This document shows, one piece after another, positions 45,556 to 56,560 of a stretch of 64,000 bases of DNA (positions are counted from its first letter, which is position 1; the number at the start of each line of letters is the position of its first letter). The DNA is from Mytilisepta virgata (taxonomy: Eukaryota; Mollusca; Bivalvia; Mytilida; Mytilidae), in contig CM051513.1 of NCBI GenBank assembly GCA_028015205.1, positions 46,876,841 to 46,940,840 on the forward strand, given 5' to 3'. The position numbers and the translations under genes are program-made. The notes under the pieces are model-generated. The model searched no databases, was not told where the DNA came from, and saw only the letters and a program-made list of their open reading frames with translations.

Positions 45556-48500
45556 CTATATTCTCGAATATAGTCCAACGTCCTTTAAATATTTTAAAAT
45601 CTGGTCGCCAGCGACAATTGTAAATAGATCTTTCATATTATTGACTGTGTAGTACCGGCTAATAATGTCGGATTTATCTACACAGTCAATTAAAAGATGT
45701 TTAATACTATGTCGACATTTGCAGGGAATACACTCAGGAGGCGGTTCATTCTCTAAAATAAAAGAATGAGTCGTCCGGGTGTGGCCAATGCGACATCTAG
45801 TTAAAACAACTTGGTCTCTACGGCTTTTGCCGAAGAAACAAACATTCTTGCCAACAGTTGGCTCTATCGAATGTAATTTATTGTCTGTAAGCAGATCCCA
45901 CTGGGACTGCCACAGAGGTAAAACATACTTGTATATTAAAGGTTTAAAATCAGAGTAAGGCACTGACATATTAGTTATGGGGTCTTCTAAAGCATCCTTC
46001 GCTATTCTATCTACGACTGTGTTTCCCTTAATACCAATATGACTTGGTACCCAGAGAAAAATGATTTCTTTGCCCATTTGGACAAGTCTTTTATAAAATT
46101 CAATAATATGGGCAATTAAAGGGCTTTTATATTTCTGACCTTCGATAGCCAATAAGCATGAAAGTGAATCTGAACAAATAAGAAATTTAAGTTTTTCAGA
46201 TGTTCTTGCAAACTTTAAACCAAGAATTATGGCTCTGGCTTCAGCAGTAAAAATGGAACTGGAGTATGGAAGACGGAGAGTTGCTGCTTGCTGTCCATAG
46301 ACTGCAGCGGCAGCTACTTTATCCCCGTCTTTTGATCCATCAGTATAAATATTATCATGAAATTCAAAATTTGATTTTATTTCAGCAAAATGTTGCTGAA
46401 TTATAATAGGGTTTGTTTCAGACTTTTTATGTTTTCTAAGGTCAAAAATAAATTTAGGTTTGGGTACAAGCCAAGGTGGCGACTGAGGTATATTAATAGG
46501 GGCTATTTCATCAAGGTTGATATCAGAACCAGAAATATGTGGTTTCATCCGAATACCAAATGGAGGAATTTTATTTTCATGTTGTTCAAATATATCCTCA
46601 TAGAGAGGATTGAAAACACAGTCGTAGGCAGGATTTGAAGGATATGCTTTTAGCTTGGTTAAGTATTGTAAACCAAGTTTTATCCTACGGTTATAAAGAG
46701 ACGGCTCGTTCGCCTCTACGTATAAACTCTCCACAGGAGATGTTCTGAACGCCCCCAAGGCCAAACGTAGGCCTTGGTGGTGAACAGTATCTAGAATCTG
46801 TATATAGGATTTGCGAGCAGATCCATATATAATGGAACCATAGTCAAGTTTTGATCGTACAAGTGATCGATATAAATTTAACAAAATGTTTTTATCAGCA
46901 CCCCAGTCAGTGCTAGAAACAACTTTTAAAATATCCAATGCCTTCAAGCATTTAGCTTTAAGCATTTTGATATGGGGTAGAAAGGTCAGTTTATTGTCAA
47001 AAAGTAAACCAAGGAATTTCGTTTCTTTAACTACTTTAATAGGTACATTGTATAGTTTGAGTTCAGGGTCTGGATGCAAATTTCTTTTATTACAGAAATG
47101 CATGCACACAGTTTTGGATTCGGAAAATTTAAATCCATTTTCTATTGCCCATTTTTCAATTTTGTTAAGTGATAACTGCAATTGGCGTTCTATAGTGTTC
47201 ATATTTTTGGCTCTGTAACAAATCAAAAAGTCATCAACATAAAGAGAGCCTTCAACATTGTTTTGTAAGGTTTTAGCAAGACTGTTAATTTTAATACTAA
47301 AGAGAGTAACAGAGAGAATACTTCCCTGAGGAACACCCATTTCTTGTTCAAAAGGGTCAGACATGGTGGTGTTAACCTTTACCTTGAACTGTCTGTCTAA
47401 AAGAAAATTATCAATAAAGGTAGGTAGTCTACCTTTCAACCCCATATCATTTAAGTCTTTTAAAATACCGTATTTCCAAGTGGTGTCGTAGGCTTTTTCT
47501 AGATCGAAAAATACCGACACCACATGTTCACCCTTAGCAAACCCGTTGCGAATAAAACTTTCGAAGCGAACAAGATGATCTAACGTGCTTCTGCCTTGTC
47601 GGAATCCGCACTGTATATTTGACAAGAGACCGTTTGTCTCGAGGAACCAAACAAGGCGGTCGTTGATCATCCGTTCCATTGTCTTGCAGACACAACTCGT
47701 GAGGGCTATTGGCCGATAGTTCGACGGTTCAAAATGATCCTTCCCAGGTTTAGGTATAGGGATAACTGTGGCCAGCTTCCAAATGGAAGGCAAGTCACCA
47801 GTTTCCCAGACATTATTGAGGAGATCTAAAAGTGTTTGCAGAGAAGAATCCGGGAGATGTTTCAGAAGCTTATAATGAATATCATCAGGGCCACATGCTG
47901 TATCATGGGCTTTTGACAGAGAACTTTTCAGCTCATCCAAAGAGAAAGTACAATTATAGTCTTCAGAATTGTTAGATCGAAAGTTGATTTTAGTTTTTTC
48001 AGCGCGGTTTTTAATGCGTTGAAATTTCGCAGAGTAATTTTGAGAAGAGGAATGTTTAGAGAACGTTTCACCAAGTTTTTGAGATATTTCCTTTTCTGAA
48101 GTTAAAAGTGTCTGATCGTCTTTTAGGTGATGAGGATTTGTTTTCCTATTTTTGCCATTAATTTTTTGTATGAAGTTCCAAACTTTGTTCATAGGTGTGT
48201 TTGAATTTAATTTGGAAACGAAATCTTGCCAAGACTTTCGTCTCTTCTGTTTAAATGTTCTACGTGCTTTAGCACGGAATATACGGAAAGTGCTTAAATT
48301 GTCAGAGGTAGGATGCAAGTTGAACCGTCGTTCGGCCTTTTTTCTGTTTTTCTTGGCTTCTTCACAGTCGTTATCAAACCATGGTTTGCTGGGTTGTTTT
48401 GGATTTGTCGAGGTTTTTGGAATGGTTCTCTCAGCTATTGATACTAAAATCTCGTTAAATTTAAGGACGGGATCACTTACATTGTAAAAAAGCTCATTTT

Positions 48501-49236
48501 TAAGTTCATCCCGACAGAGCTGCTCAAACAAAGGCCAATTTGCCTTGTCAAATTTCCAGCGAGCAGCTCTCTCAGTTGACGAGGGAAACAAATTTTCCAA
48601 AATAATTGGAAAGTGATCACTTCCGCAAAGATCGTCATGGATCCGCCATGAGTAATCAAGCAAAAGAGAAGGGTCACAAATAGTTAAATCGATAGCTGAG
48701 TAAGAACCATTCCCCGGATGAAGGTAAGTATCTGACCCATCATTAAATATACACAATCCTTCCTGATTTAAAATATCTTCAATTTTTTTGCCTTTATCAT
48801 TTACTGAGTTACTACCCCAAATTGGATTATGAGCATTAAAATCACCCATAATTAAAAATGGGGCCGGTAGTTGGTCTATTAAATGTCTAAGTTGACACAT
48901 TTCTAAATTTGTATTGGGAGGAATATAAATAGAGCATAGAGTGATAGTTTTATCAAGAGAAAGGCGTACAGCGACTGCTTGCATATCTGTATTTAATTTT
49001 ATTCTACTGTGAATAATGTTATTTTTAACTAGGATCGAGGAGCCGCCCGCAGCTCTTTCGTCCTTTGCAACATGCGTAGTATATAAAGAATAGTTCTTTA
49101 CATTAATGCAATCATTTTCTTTTAAATGAGTTTCTTGTAGGCAAAACGCAACAGGAAGGATTGTCTGTATAAGTAACGATAGTTCAATGAGATTAATTTT
49201 CAAACCCCGACAATTCCACTGAATGATACTTTTCAT
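45556..49236 (-). CDS. LINE ORF2: endonuclease, reverse transcriptase, RNase H (1226 aa)
   Basis: The enzyme that nicks the target DNA, copies the LINE RNA into it and degrades RNA strands. Endonuclease (residues 1-215) has QWNCRG (N8), QETH (E35), GDFNAH (D132, N134), IDLTI (D183) and SDHFP (D207, H208). Reverse transcriptase (about 480-760) has FFDLEKAYD (D578) and YVDD (D668, D669). RNase H (about 960-1085) has D966, E999, D1023, H1066 and D1076. A Cys/His cluster (CIPCKC...H...C, 1169-1185) closes the protein. No stops or frameshifts. One oddity: the usual SPxLF motif after PQGS reads SVTLF (643 Val for Pro). The start overlaps the ORF1 stop as ATGA, so translation is probably coupled. 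A few competing frames on the other strand are shadows. Confidence 0.93.
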   Translation of the reverse strand: MKSIIQWNCRGLKINLIELSLLIQTILPVAFCLQETHLKENDCINVKNYSLYTTHVAKDERAAGGSSILVKNNIIHSRIKLNTDMQAVAVRLSLDKTITLCSIYIPPNTNLEMCQLRHLIDQLPAPFLIMGDFNAHNPIWGSNSVNDKGKKIEDILNQEGLCIFNDGSDTYLHPGNGSYSAIDLTICDPSLLLDYSWRIHDDLCGSDHFPIILENLFPSSTERAARWKFDKANWPLFEQLCRDELKNELFYNVSDPVLKFNEILVSIAERTIPKTSTNPKQPSKPWFDNDCEEAKKNRKKAERRFNLHPTSDNLSTFRIFRAKARRTFKQKRRKSWQDFVSKLNSNTPMNKVWNFIQKINGKNRKTNPHHLKDDQTLLTSEKEISQKLGETFSKHSSSQNYSAKFQRIKNRAEKTKINFRSNNSEDYNCTFSLDELKSSLSKAHDTACGPDDIHYKLLKHLPDSSLQTLLDLLNNVWETGDLPSIWKLATVIPIPKPGKDHFEPSNYRPIALTSCVCKTMERMINDRLVWFLETNGLLSNIQCGFRQGRSTLDHLVRFESFIRNGFAKGEHVVSVFFDLEKAYDTTWKYGILKDLNDMGLKGRLPTFIDNFLLDRQFKVKVNTTMSDPFEQEMGVPQGSILSVTLFSIKINSLAKTLQNNVEGSLYVDDFLICYRAKNMNTIERQLQLSLNKIEKWAIENGFKFSESKTVCMHFCNKRNLHPDPELKLYNVPIKVVKETKFLGLLFDNKLTFLPHIKMLKAKCLKALDILKVVSSTDWGADKNILLNLYRSLVRSKLDYGSIIYGSARKSYIQILDTVHHQGLRLALGAFRTSPVESLYVEANEPSLYNRRIKLGLQYLTKLKAYPSNPAYDCVFNPLYEDIFEQHENKIPPFGIRMKPHISGSDINLDEIAPINIPQSPPWLVPKPKFIFDLRKHKKSETNPIIIQQHFAEIKSNFEFHDNIYTDGSKDGDKVAAAAVYGQQAATLRLPYSSSIFTAEARAIILGLKFARTSEKLKFLICSDSLSCLLAIEGQKYKSPLIAHIIEFYKRLVQMGKEIIFLWVPSHIGIKGNTVVDRIAKDALEDPITNMSVPYSDFKPLIYKYVLPLWQSQWDLLTDNKLHSIEPTVGKNVCFFGKSRRDQVVLTRCRIGHTRTTHSFILENEPPPECIPCKCRHSIKHLLIDCVDKSDIISRYYTVNNMKDLFTIVAGDQILKYLKDVGLYSRI

Positions 49237-50660
49237 TTTCGAGGTGGTCGGATGGGGGATAATTTCGCATTCCGCCGTTCACGTGGGGAATGACTGCGAT
49301 TCCTCCCACCAACAACCTTCCAGGTGGTATTTGAGGGAGGTGAATCCTTATCCAAAGGATCACCCCAGATTGTAGATTCATAGTCATTTGACGATTCCAC
49401 ATCCATTTCGTCATGATCACTGGTATCGTCAAATTCTGCTTTTAAAACATTAAATTTTATTAATTTTTTGTCTGCTTTAGGGAGACGACTTGATAACTGT
49501 CTGTTATTGGTTTTTCCAACTGATGGTCCTTTCTGTGATGACGAGGAAGTTTGTTGTGAATTTTTGTTAGAATTTTGTTGTGGTTTGGAAGTCTGTTTGC
49601 TGCGGGGAGAATTTAAAGGTAAAGATGACCCAGATGTCTGTGATGAATTTGATGACTTAGACGGTTTGGATGATGAATTTGTATTCTTAGAAGAACTTAA
49701 ATCACAAGTACGGACAGGAAGTTCAGTATTGTTTGGCCAAGTGTATTCTGTTTGTGTTTGAAAAGATCTAGTGGAAGGTGAAACTTTTACTTTGTCTGCG
49801 TATGTTGTGGAAGATGAGTTATTTGAACCAGAGACAATTTTTCGAGCTTCTTGATAACTAATTTTATTTTCAGCTTTTATTTTTTGAATTTCGAATTCTT
49901 TTTTATAATATTCACAAATTCTAGAATTTGCCAAATGATCTAAACCACAATTTGCACATTTAATTTGGCCTTCACATTCAAAGCTTGAATGGCCCTCGGC
50001 AGAACATTTTACACATCTTTCCGTACCTCTACAAGAACTCCTACCGTGTCCAAATTTCTGACATTTGAAACAACGAGTAGGGTTCGATACGTAAGTGTCA
50101 ATTCTTATTCTGTAAGGTCCAAGGTAAATGTGACTGGGTACGACTGAAAGGTCAAAAGTTAGAAGGTAAGTATTTAATTTAATGATATTGCCATCAGATT
50201 TTTTTGTAAACCTTTTGATTTTCGAAACGTATTGTGATTTAAGTTCTTCCAGGATTTCATCATCAGAAAGTTCAGCCAAATCACGGTCACGGTCTCTGAT
50301 TATTCCTTGACACGAATTTAATGTCCTGTGAGGAGTAACGGAGATCTGGATATTGCCAATTGTAGTCAAAGAGAGTAGATTTTTTGACTGTTGTTGCCTG
50401 AAACATTCAATCAGGACACTTCCATTTTTCATTTTAGAAACTTTTTGAACGGTGCCTGCACAACCTTGTATTGACTTTTGGAGAACGAAAGGTGAAATTT
50501 TGGTTAATGGTTTTTCCGGATCTACACTTGTCAAGACTAAATATTTTGAAAATATATCTGATGAAGTATTTGGAGTTTTTACTGTGTGTTCCTCGTCATC
50601 ACTTGATTCTAATTTCCGTTTAGAGCTTGTTGGTGTTTGGGGGTTTTGTAGAGAAGCCAT
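49233..50660 (-). CDS. LINE ORF1: RNA-binding gag-like protein (475 aa)
   Basis: Nucleic-acid-binding protein that packages the LINE RNA with ORF2. I chose the ATG at 50660 because it sits in a strong initiation context (ACCATGG); an in-frame ATG at 50738 would add 26 residues read from apparent 5' UTR. From this start: a Ser/Thr-rich head, an RRM-like region (about 60-190), three zinc knuckles (C197-C200-H205-C210, C216-C219-H224-C229, and a variant C235-C238-H242-C249), a Lys/Glu-rich helix (about 250-275) and a long Ser/Gln/Asn-rich tail ending PIRPPRK. Its stop codon overlaps the ORF2 start. Intact in this copy. Confidence 0.9.
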   Translation of the reverse strand: MASLQNPQTPTSSKRKLESSDDEEHTVKTPNTSSDIFSKYLVLTSVDPEKPLTKISPFVLQKSIQGCAGTVQKVSKMKNGSVLIECFRQQQSKNLLSLTTIGNIQISVTPHRTLNSCQGIIRDRDRDLAELSDDEILEELKSQYVSKIKRFTKKSDGNIIKLNTYLLTFDLSVVPSHIYLGPYRIRIDTYVSNPTRCFKCQKFGHGRSSCRGTERCVKCSAEGHSSFECEGQIKCANCGLDHLANSRICEYYKKEFEIQKIKAENKISYQEARKIVSGSNNSSSTTYADKVKVSPSTRSFQTQTEYTWPNNTELPVRTCDLSSSKNTNSSSKPSKSSNSSQTSGSSLPLNSPRSKQTSKPQQNSNKNSQQTSSSSQKGPSVGKTNNRQLSSRLPKADKKLIKFNVLKAEFDDTSDHDEMDVESSNDYESTIWGDPLDKDSPPSNTTWKVVGGRNRSHSPRERRNAKLSPIRPPRK

Positions 50661-51856
50661 GGTAATTTTATACTGTTTCGTTGCCCTTGTTCCCCGCCCG
50701 CCTCGGAGCAGCACCAATACGATGTATACCTGCCGCATTTGCGACAGGCACTAGGGCTACAAGGGCAAGATACTCGCATAGAGTACTTTTATATAGACAC
50801 AAGCTTCGTGCCGAGGGTTACCCGGCGAAACAACTGTCCAAAGTGGTATCTACACGATTGACCCATAAGCCACCGCCTTCTTGAATTCAACCCACATAAA
50901 TGGTACTATTGTTGTACATTTTGTAAACAGGTCAAGTTCAAGGGCTTGGCGTGACCAGCCGATTGATCAGGACCGGGCCCATCCGACCGCCCGTTTAAGA
51001 TAAAGTAAGGGCCAAAGTGGCGTGTTTCAGCCACCAGGATCCCGTCCTCTATCCTTACGGGTATCCACACACGGCAAACATGTGGCCTCATTAAGCCGAG
51101 GAAGCCTGACCCCATTAGCCACCGCCATCTCCGCTGATTCCGTCAGTGGCTATCTTCAAAGACCCCAGAACCGAAACATCAACCTCGTGCGATACATGCA
51201 TACCACCCTAACCCGACCCATTGTATCGAGGCGTCATAAAGGGTTCATTTGGGTCTTTTCAGGCAACCACGAGAAAACAGCAGAGGGCAAGACATGACCA
51301 GTTTTGGCTGGACCGGGGTAATCCAGCCAATCATGAGTTGGGTGTGTAAAATATGTGAATTAATAAACCAAATGGAAAATATCAAATCTATTGTAGAATA
51401 AAAATATTAACTTAATTCTAAAATTTAGTAAATAATTGGAATAAACTATATCCGAGACGATAGTAGAAAAATAATAAATAAATAAATAACCGAAATAAAT
51501 AATAATTTTGAACCTGTTGAATTTTGTGACCCTTAAGCCAACACCAATCCATAAATCAGTAATTTGGAATTTTAACCATATCGAGCAGGAGAAAAAAAAC
51601 ACAAACAATATATAGTGATATAAAGGAATGGTGTGACCAGCCGATTGACCGAATCGGGTCCATCCGGCCTCCCGTCTAGGTAAAGATTGTGCCCCAGATG
51701 GTGATCGGAACCGTTTTTCCGGCCATCCAGGAACACTCCCTATTACCGACACGGGTAAGCGACACACGGCAAACATGTCGCCTCTTTAGGGGCCTCTTAC
51801 GCCAAGCCGAGGAGCTGTGGGCCTATTCTATTGTGTCCCCGGGACCCACACGGGGG
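50661..51856 (-). promoter_or_regulatory. LINE 5' UTR with duplicated GC-rich monomers
   Basis: GC-rich leader of about 1.2 kb. Two related blocks, about 50940-51110 and 51628-51856, share GACCAGCCGATTGA, GGGTCCATCC-like and ACACACGGCAAACATGT segments; a weaker third block (GACCAGTTTTGGCTGGACCG) is near 51297. LINEs need an internal promoter in the 5' UTR, and repeated monomers act as such in mouse L1, so a promoter role is inferred. Confidence 0.6.
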
Positions 51857-52257
51857 CAGTTGCCATAGAAATCAAATGTATTCGGTAGAAATTAACCACA
51901 AATTTTACACTGAGTCGACTTGTAAACATCTACTCAAAACATTTAATATTTATTTTACTAAAATTATAACGATGCTGCTTCGACAATTATTACATATATT
52001 TTGAAATTGCATCATGCATGTTATTCGCCAACTCAGTCGTCAGACTTGTCTGACAGGATTATTTATTGATTTGTTACACAAATTACTAGTATTTAGCAAA
52101 ATTAAAAAATAATAGAAGTACTAAGGGTTCATTCCTTGTATTGCACATGGTAGATCTCCTTAGCTGAATTTTGGCTTCCTATTTCGGTATTTTTGGTTAT
52201 GAGTATGTCTTGTTCAAAATAAATTTGGTTTTTGGTCTTCCAAATGTTTCGGTTTTA

Positions 52258-52304
52258 ATGCTGCTGATGAGAGGCAACTCCTTGAAATGCGTCGTATACA
52301 GCAT
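52258..52304 (+). ncRNA. Hammerhead ribozyme, type I, complete
   Basis: All core bases and stems intact, loop CAACT. It is 1127 bp before the next ribozyme. Confidence 0.8.
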
Positions 52305-53384
52305 AGTATAACTTTAATATATCTAATATTATTATCTTTGGATTGTTATTTTTTTTATCAATTGCAATAAGTTTCAGTGTGTTTTATAACCTTTCAATAT
52401 CACATTTGGGTTTTCTGCATTTACAGTAGGATCTGTCAGCGTTCTGAAAATAGACCAAGAAGAAAACAGAATACCACTTGAAACAAGTCGGTTTTTTTAC
52501 AGTAGGGAAATCAATTCCCGGTATGATAAGAAGGAATTCTGTCAGCGATATGGAAATAGAACAGCAATAAAACAGAATACCACTTGAAACAAGTGTTTAA
52601 AAGACTTGATTAAAGAGTAGTTGCCATAGAAATCAAATGTACTCGGTAGAAATTAACCACACATTATACATTCAGTGGATTTGTAATGATCTCAAAACAT
52701 TTAATATTTAAACCATTGAATATCCATCTTGTTACATTTAATCTTTCTGCTGTGCCGGAATGCGTCGTATACAGCATAATATAAATTTAATATATCTAAT
52801 ATTAGTAACTTGATAGTGTTATTTTTTTCATCAATTGCAATAAGTTTCAGTGTGTTTTATAACCTTTCAATACCACATTTGGGTTTTCTGCATTTACAGT
52901 AGGACCTGTCAGCGTTCTGAAAATAGACCATGAAGAAAAAGAATACCACTTGAAACAAGTGTTTAAAAACGGTTGATTAAAGAGCAGTTGCCATAGAAAT
53001 CAAATGTATTCGGTAGAAATTAACCACAAATTTTACATTCAGTCGACTCGTAAACATCTACTCAAAACATTTAATATTTATTTTACTAAAATTATAACGA
53101 TGCTGCTTCGACAATTATTACATATATTTTGAAATTGCATCATGCATGTTATTCGCCAACCCAGCGTCAGACTTGTCTGACAGGATTATTTATTGATTTG
53201 TTACACAAATTACTAGTATTTAGCAAAATTAAAAAATAATAGAAGTACTAAGGGTTCATTCCTTGTATTGCACATGGTAGATCTCCTTAGCTGAATTTTG
53301 GCTTCCTATTTCGGTATTTTTGGTTATGAGTATGTCTTGTTTAAAATAAATTTGGTTTTTGGTCTTCCAAATGTTTCGGTTTTA

Positions 53385-53431
53385 ATGCTGCTGATGAGAG
53401 GCAACTCCTTGAAATGCGTCGTATACAGCAT
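53385..53431 (+). ncRNA. Hammerhead ribozyme, type I, complete
   Basis: Sequence identical to 52258-52304; 1191 bp before the next. Confidence 0.8.
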
Positions 53432-54575
53432 AGTATAACTTTAATATATCTAATATTATTATCTTTGGATTGTTATTTTTTTTATCAATTGCAATAAGTT
53501 TCAGTGTGTTTTATAACCTTTCAATATCACATTTGGGTTTTCTGCATTTACAGTAGGATCTGTCAGCGTTCTGAAAATAGACCAAGAAGAAAACAGAATA
53601 CCACTTGAAACAAGTCGGTTTTTTTACAGTAGGAAAATCAATTCCCGGTATGATAAGAAGGAATTCTGTCAGCGATATGGAAATAGAACAGCAATAAAAC
53701 AGAATACCACTTGAAAAAAGTGTTTAAAAGACTTGATTAAAGAGTAGTTGCCATAGAAATCAAATGTACTCGGTAGAAATTAACCACACATTATACATTC
53801 AGTGGGTTTGTAATCATCTCAAAACATTTAATATTTAAACCATTGAATATCCATCTTGTTACATTTAATCTTTCTGCTGTGCCGGAAGGTGTCGTATACA
53901 GCATAGTATAAATTTAATATATCTAATATTAGTAACTTTAGATTGTTATTTTTTTTATCAATTGCAATAAGTTTCAGTGTGTTTTATAATCTAATATTAG
54001 TAACTTTAGATTGTTATATTTTTATCAATTGCAATAAGTTTCAGTGTGTTTTATAACTTTCAATATCACATTTGGGTTTTCTGCATTTACAGTAGGATCT
54101 GTCAGCGTTCTGAAAATAGACCATGAAGAAAACAGAATACCACTTGAAACAAGTGTATAAAAAGGGTTGATTAAAGAGCAGTTGCCATAGAAATCAAATG
54201 TATTCGGTAGAAATTAACCACAAATTTTACATTCAGTCGATTTGTAAACATCTACTCAAAACATTTAATATTTCACTAAAATTATAACGATGCTGCTTCG
54301 ACAATTATTAGATATATTTTGAAATTGCATCATGAATGTTATTCGCCAATCCAGTCGTCAGACTTGTCTGACAGGATTATTTATTGATTTGTTACACAAA
54401 TTACTAGTATTTAGCAAAATTAAAAAATAATAGAAGTACTAAGGGTCCATTCCTTGTATTGCACATGGTAGATCTCCGTAGCTGAATTTTGGCTTCCTAT
54501 TTCGGTATTTTTGGTTATGAGTATCTCTTGTTTAAAATAAATTTGGTTTTTGGTCTTCGAAATGTTTCGGTTTTA

Positions 54576-54622
54576 ATGCTGCTGATGAGAGGAAACTCCT
54601 TGAAATGCGTCGTATACAGCAT
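54576..54622 (+). ncRNA. Hammerhead ribozyme, type I, complete
   Basis: Stem II loop AAACT, otherwise as its neighbours. Confidence 0.8.
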
Positions 54623-55433
54623 AGTATAAATTTAATGTATCTAATATTAGTATCTTTGGATTGTTATTTTTTTTATCAATTGCAATAAGTTTCAGTGTGT
54701 TTTATAACCTTTCAATATCACATTTGGGTTTTCTGCATTTACAGTAGGATCTGTCAGCGTTCTGAAAATAGACCAAGAAGAAAACAGAATACCACTTGAA
54801 ACATGTGGGTTTTTTTACAGTAGGGAAATCAATTCCCCATATGATGAGAAGGAATTCTGTCAGCGATATGGAAATAGAACAGCAATAAAACAGAATACCA
54901 CTTGAAACAAGTGTTTAAAAGACTTGATTAAAGAGTAGTTGCCATAGAAATCAAATGTACTCGGTAGAAATTAACCACACATTATACATTCAGTGGGTTT
55001 GTAATCATCTGAAAACATTTAATATTTAAACCATTGAATATCCATCTTGTTACATTTAATCTTTCTGCTGTGCCGGAATGTGTCGTATACAGCATAGTAT
55101 AAATTTAATATATCTAATATTAGTAACTTTAGATTGTTATTTTTTTTATCAATTGCAATAAGTTTCAGTGTGTTTTATAATCTAATATTAGTAACTTTAG
55201 ATTGTTATTTCTTTATCAATTGCAATAAGTTTCAGTGTGTTTTATAACCTTTCAATATCACATTTGGGTTTTCTGCATTTACAGTAGGATCTGTCAGCGT
55301 TCTGAAAATAGACCATGAAGAAAACAGAATACCACTTGAAACAAGTGTATAAAAAGGGTTGATTAAAGAGCAGTTGCCATAGAAATCAAATGTATTCGGT
55401 AGAAATTAACCACAAATTTTACATAGGGTTAGG

Positions 55434-55456
55434 GTTAGGGTTAGGGCAAAGTACCC
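55434..55456. repeat. Interstitial telomeric repeat, (TTAGGG)4
   Basis: Twenty-three bases of uninterrupted TTAGGG-phase repeat join directly to a satellite unit broken inside TTTTACAT. TTAGGG is the telomere repeat of bivalves, so this marks a healed break or a fusion point. Confidence 0.85.
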
Positions 55457-56110
55457 AATTAGAGACGGTTAGCACTAAATTTTTGTTAGCACCTTGTTTA
55501 GCACCTTAGTGGATAATTGGCTACATTTGGCTACTTTCTTGGGTATTTTACTAAAAAATGGCTACCAATGGCTACCTCCATCGGTGATTGGCTACACGCC
55601 AATGGTAAATGGGACACAGTGGTAATTGGCTACCAAATTTTCGTGAAAAAAAAGTCTTGTTTTTTTCACGTTTCTGACCAAAATAAACCATATAAGCTTA
55701 ATTTTTTTCATTTAAAAATTTTCTTTTTTTTTTACTGGTCATTCAGAGCTCTGTGTACTTTTTGTTGTTGATTATATATGGTTGAATATTTCCTAATTGT
55801 GTACCTATGTACAAGTTCTTCAAGAGACATTGAAATGATAGCTGGGTTTGCTTTGATGTCATTTCAGATCCAAGTCAAAAATGAAAAAAAGACCTCAGAT
55901 TGGTAGCCAATTCGCAATGGCTACTTGCAATGATGATTTATATAACGGTTATATATGTGTATTATCTAGTAATAAATATGCATAAATTTGTAAAAAATAC
56001 TAGCATAATATTTTAAATATATGTTTATTCATATATTACTTAGTATTACCTTTTGTTTTCAAAATGAACTTTAGAAATACCCAATTGCTATTTTTAGATT
56101 GGGAATTTTT
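55457..56110. promoter_or_regulatory. Upstream region with clustered ATTGGCTAC motifs
   Basis: Between 55510 and 55635 the words TTGGCTAC or ATGGCTAC occur about seven times, several as ATTGG (inverted CCAAT box); another pair lies near 55905-55925. The cluster precedes the two-exon gene at 56111 and could be its promoter or a degenerate minisatellite. No other coding signal. Confidence 0.35.
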
Positions 56111-56542
56111 ATGGAATTTCCTCCCAAAAATTTGAAGGATATTTTAAATCAGAAAACAGAATTTGCACAGTGTAGACAAGACGTTTTTGCCGACGATAGG
56201 TATGTATAACACTTAGCAAAATGTTTATGATAAATTTCTATCTGTTATATCGAAATTACATTTAGTGAATTTGTTATTTATAATGCTTTTTTATAATTTA
56301 TACTACGGATCTTGTTTTTCAGAATGTCCGGTCAAGATATAGTAGAAATGGCAGAAACTGGATCGTGTGAAGTTGACCATCACAGATCATTGTTATTAAG
56401 ACTCACCTCTGCTGAACTACAGTTGCAGAAAACAAAGAAATTGAAATCGAGATGGCAGACTACTAGCTTTGTTTTAATGGTTGCATTTGCTGTGACACTA
56501 ATAGGACTTACAATTGCTTTGTATTATGTTTATGTATTGTGA
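56111..56542 (+). CDS. Probable two-exon gene: small membrane protein with C-terminal anchor (102 aa)
   Basis: Exon 1 (56111-56199) starts at an ATG and ends at a canonical donor GTATGT. Exon 2 (56323-56542) follows a polypyrimidine tract and TTTTTCAG. Joining them keeps one frame across a split Arg codon and gives about 102 residues ending in TGA. The first 70 residues are soluble and charged, with a likely helix (LLLRLTSAELQLQ). A single hydrophobic segment (about residues 79-98, FVLMVAFAVTLIGLTIALYY) lies four residues from the C terminus, as in tail-anchored proteins. The family is not recognised. If exon 1 is not used, an ATG at 56324 would still give 72 residues. Expression is unproven and the surroundings are all repeats. 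Confidence 0.5.
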
Positions 56543-56560
56543 AGGAGCCGACGATACTTG

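Larger units (their letters stand above)
45257..51856 (-). mobile_element. Full-length, apparently intact LINE (copy E), I/Nimb-like
   Basis: A 6.6-kb non-LTR retrotransposon with 5' UTR, ORF1, ORF2 and 3' UTR. It is flanked by a direct repeat of satellite sequence, CAGTTGCCATAG (45244-45255 and 51857-51868; up to 14 bp if ambiguous edge bases count), which is its target-site duplication. The satellite unit continues on both sides, so insertion came after array formation. The 5' terminus is five C residues on the element strand, as in copies D and F; the 3' end is a hairpin plus a short CAAT tail. An EN-RT-RNase H ORF2 with a zinc-knuckle ORF1 points to the I group; the exact clade is inferred. 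Confidence 0.9.
51857..55433 (+). repeat. Composite hammerhead satellite, block IV
   Basis: Three regular units start with CAGTTGCCATAGAAATC at 51857, about 52986 and about 54180, with a fourth cut short, giving periods of about 1130-1195 bp. The last two carry an extra 65-bp internal duplication (TAATATTAGTAACTTTAGATT) near 53985 and 55175. The block ends exactly where TTAGGG repeats begin. Confidence 0.85.

Noticed and set aside
45556..49236. Host reverse transcriptase or telomerase gene
   Set aside because: Endonuclease, RNase H, an upstream gag-like ORF and a target-site duplication identify a LINE.
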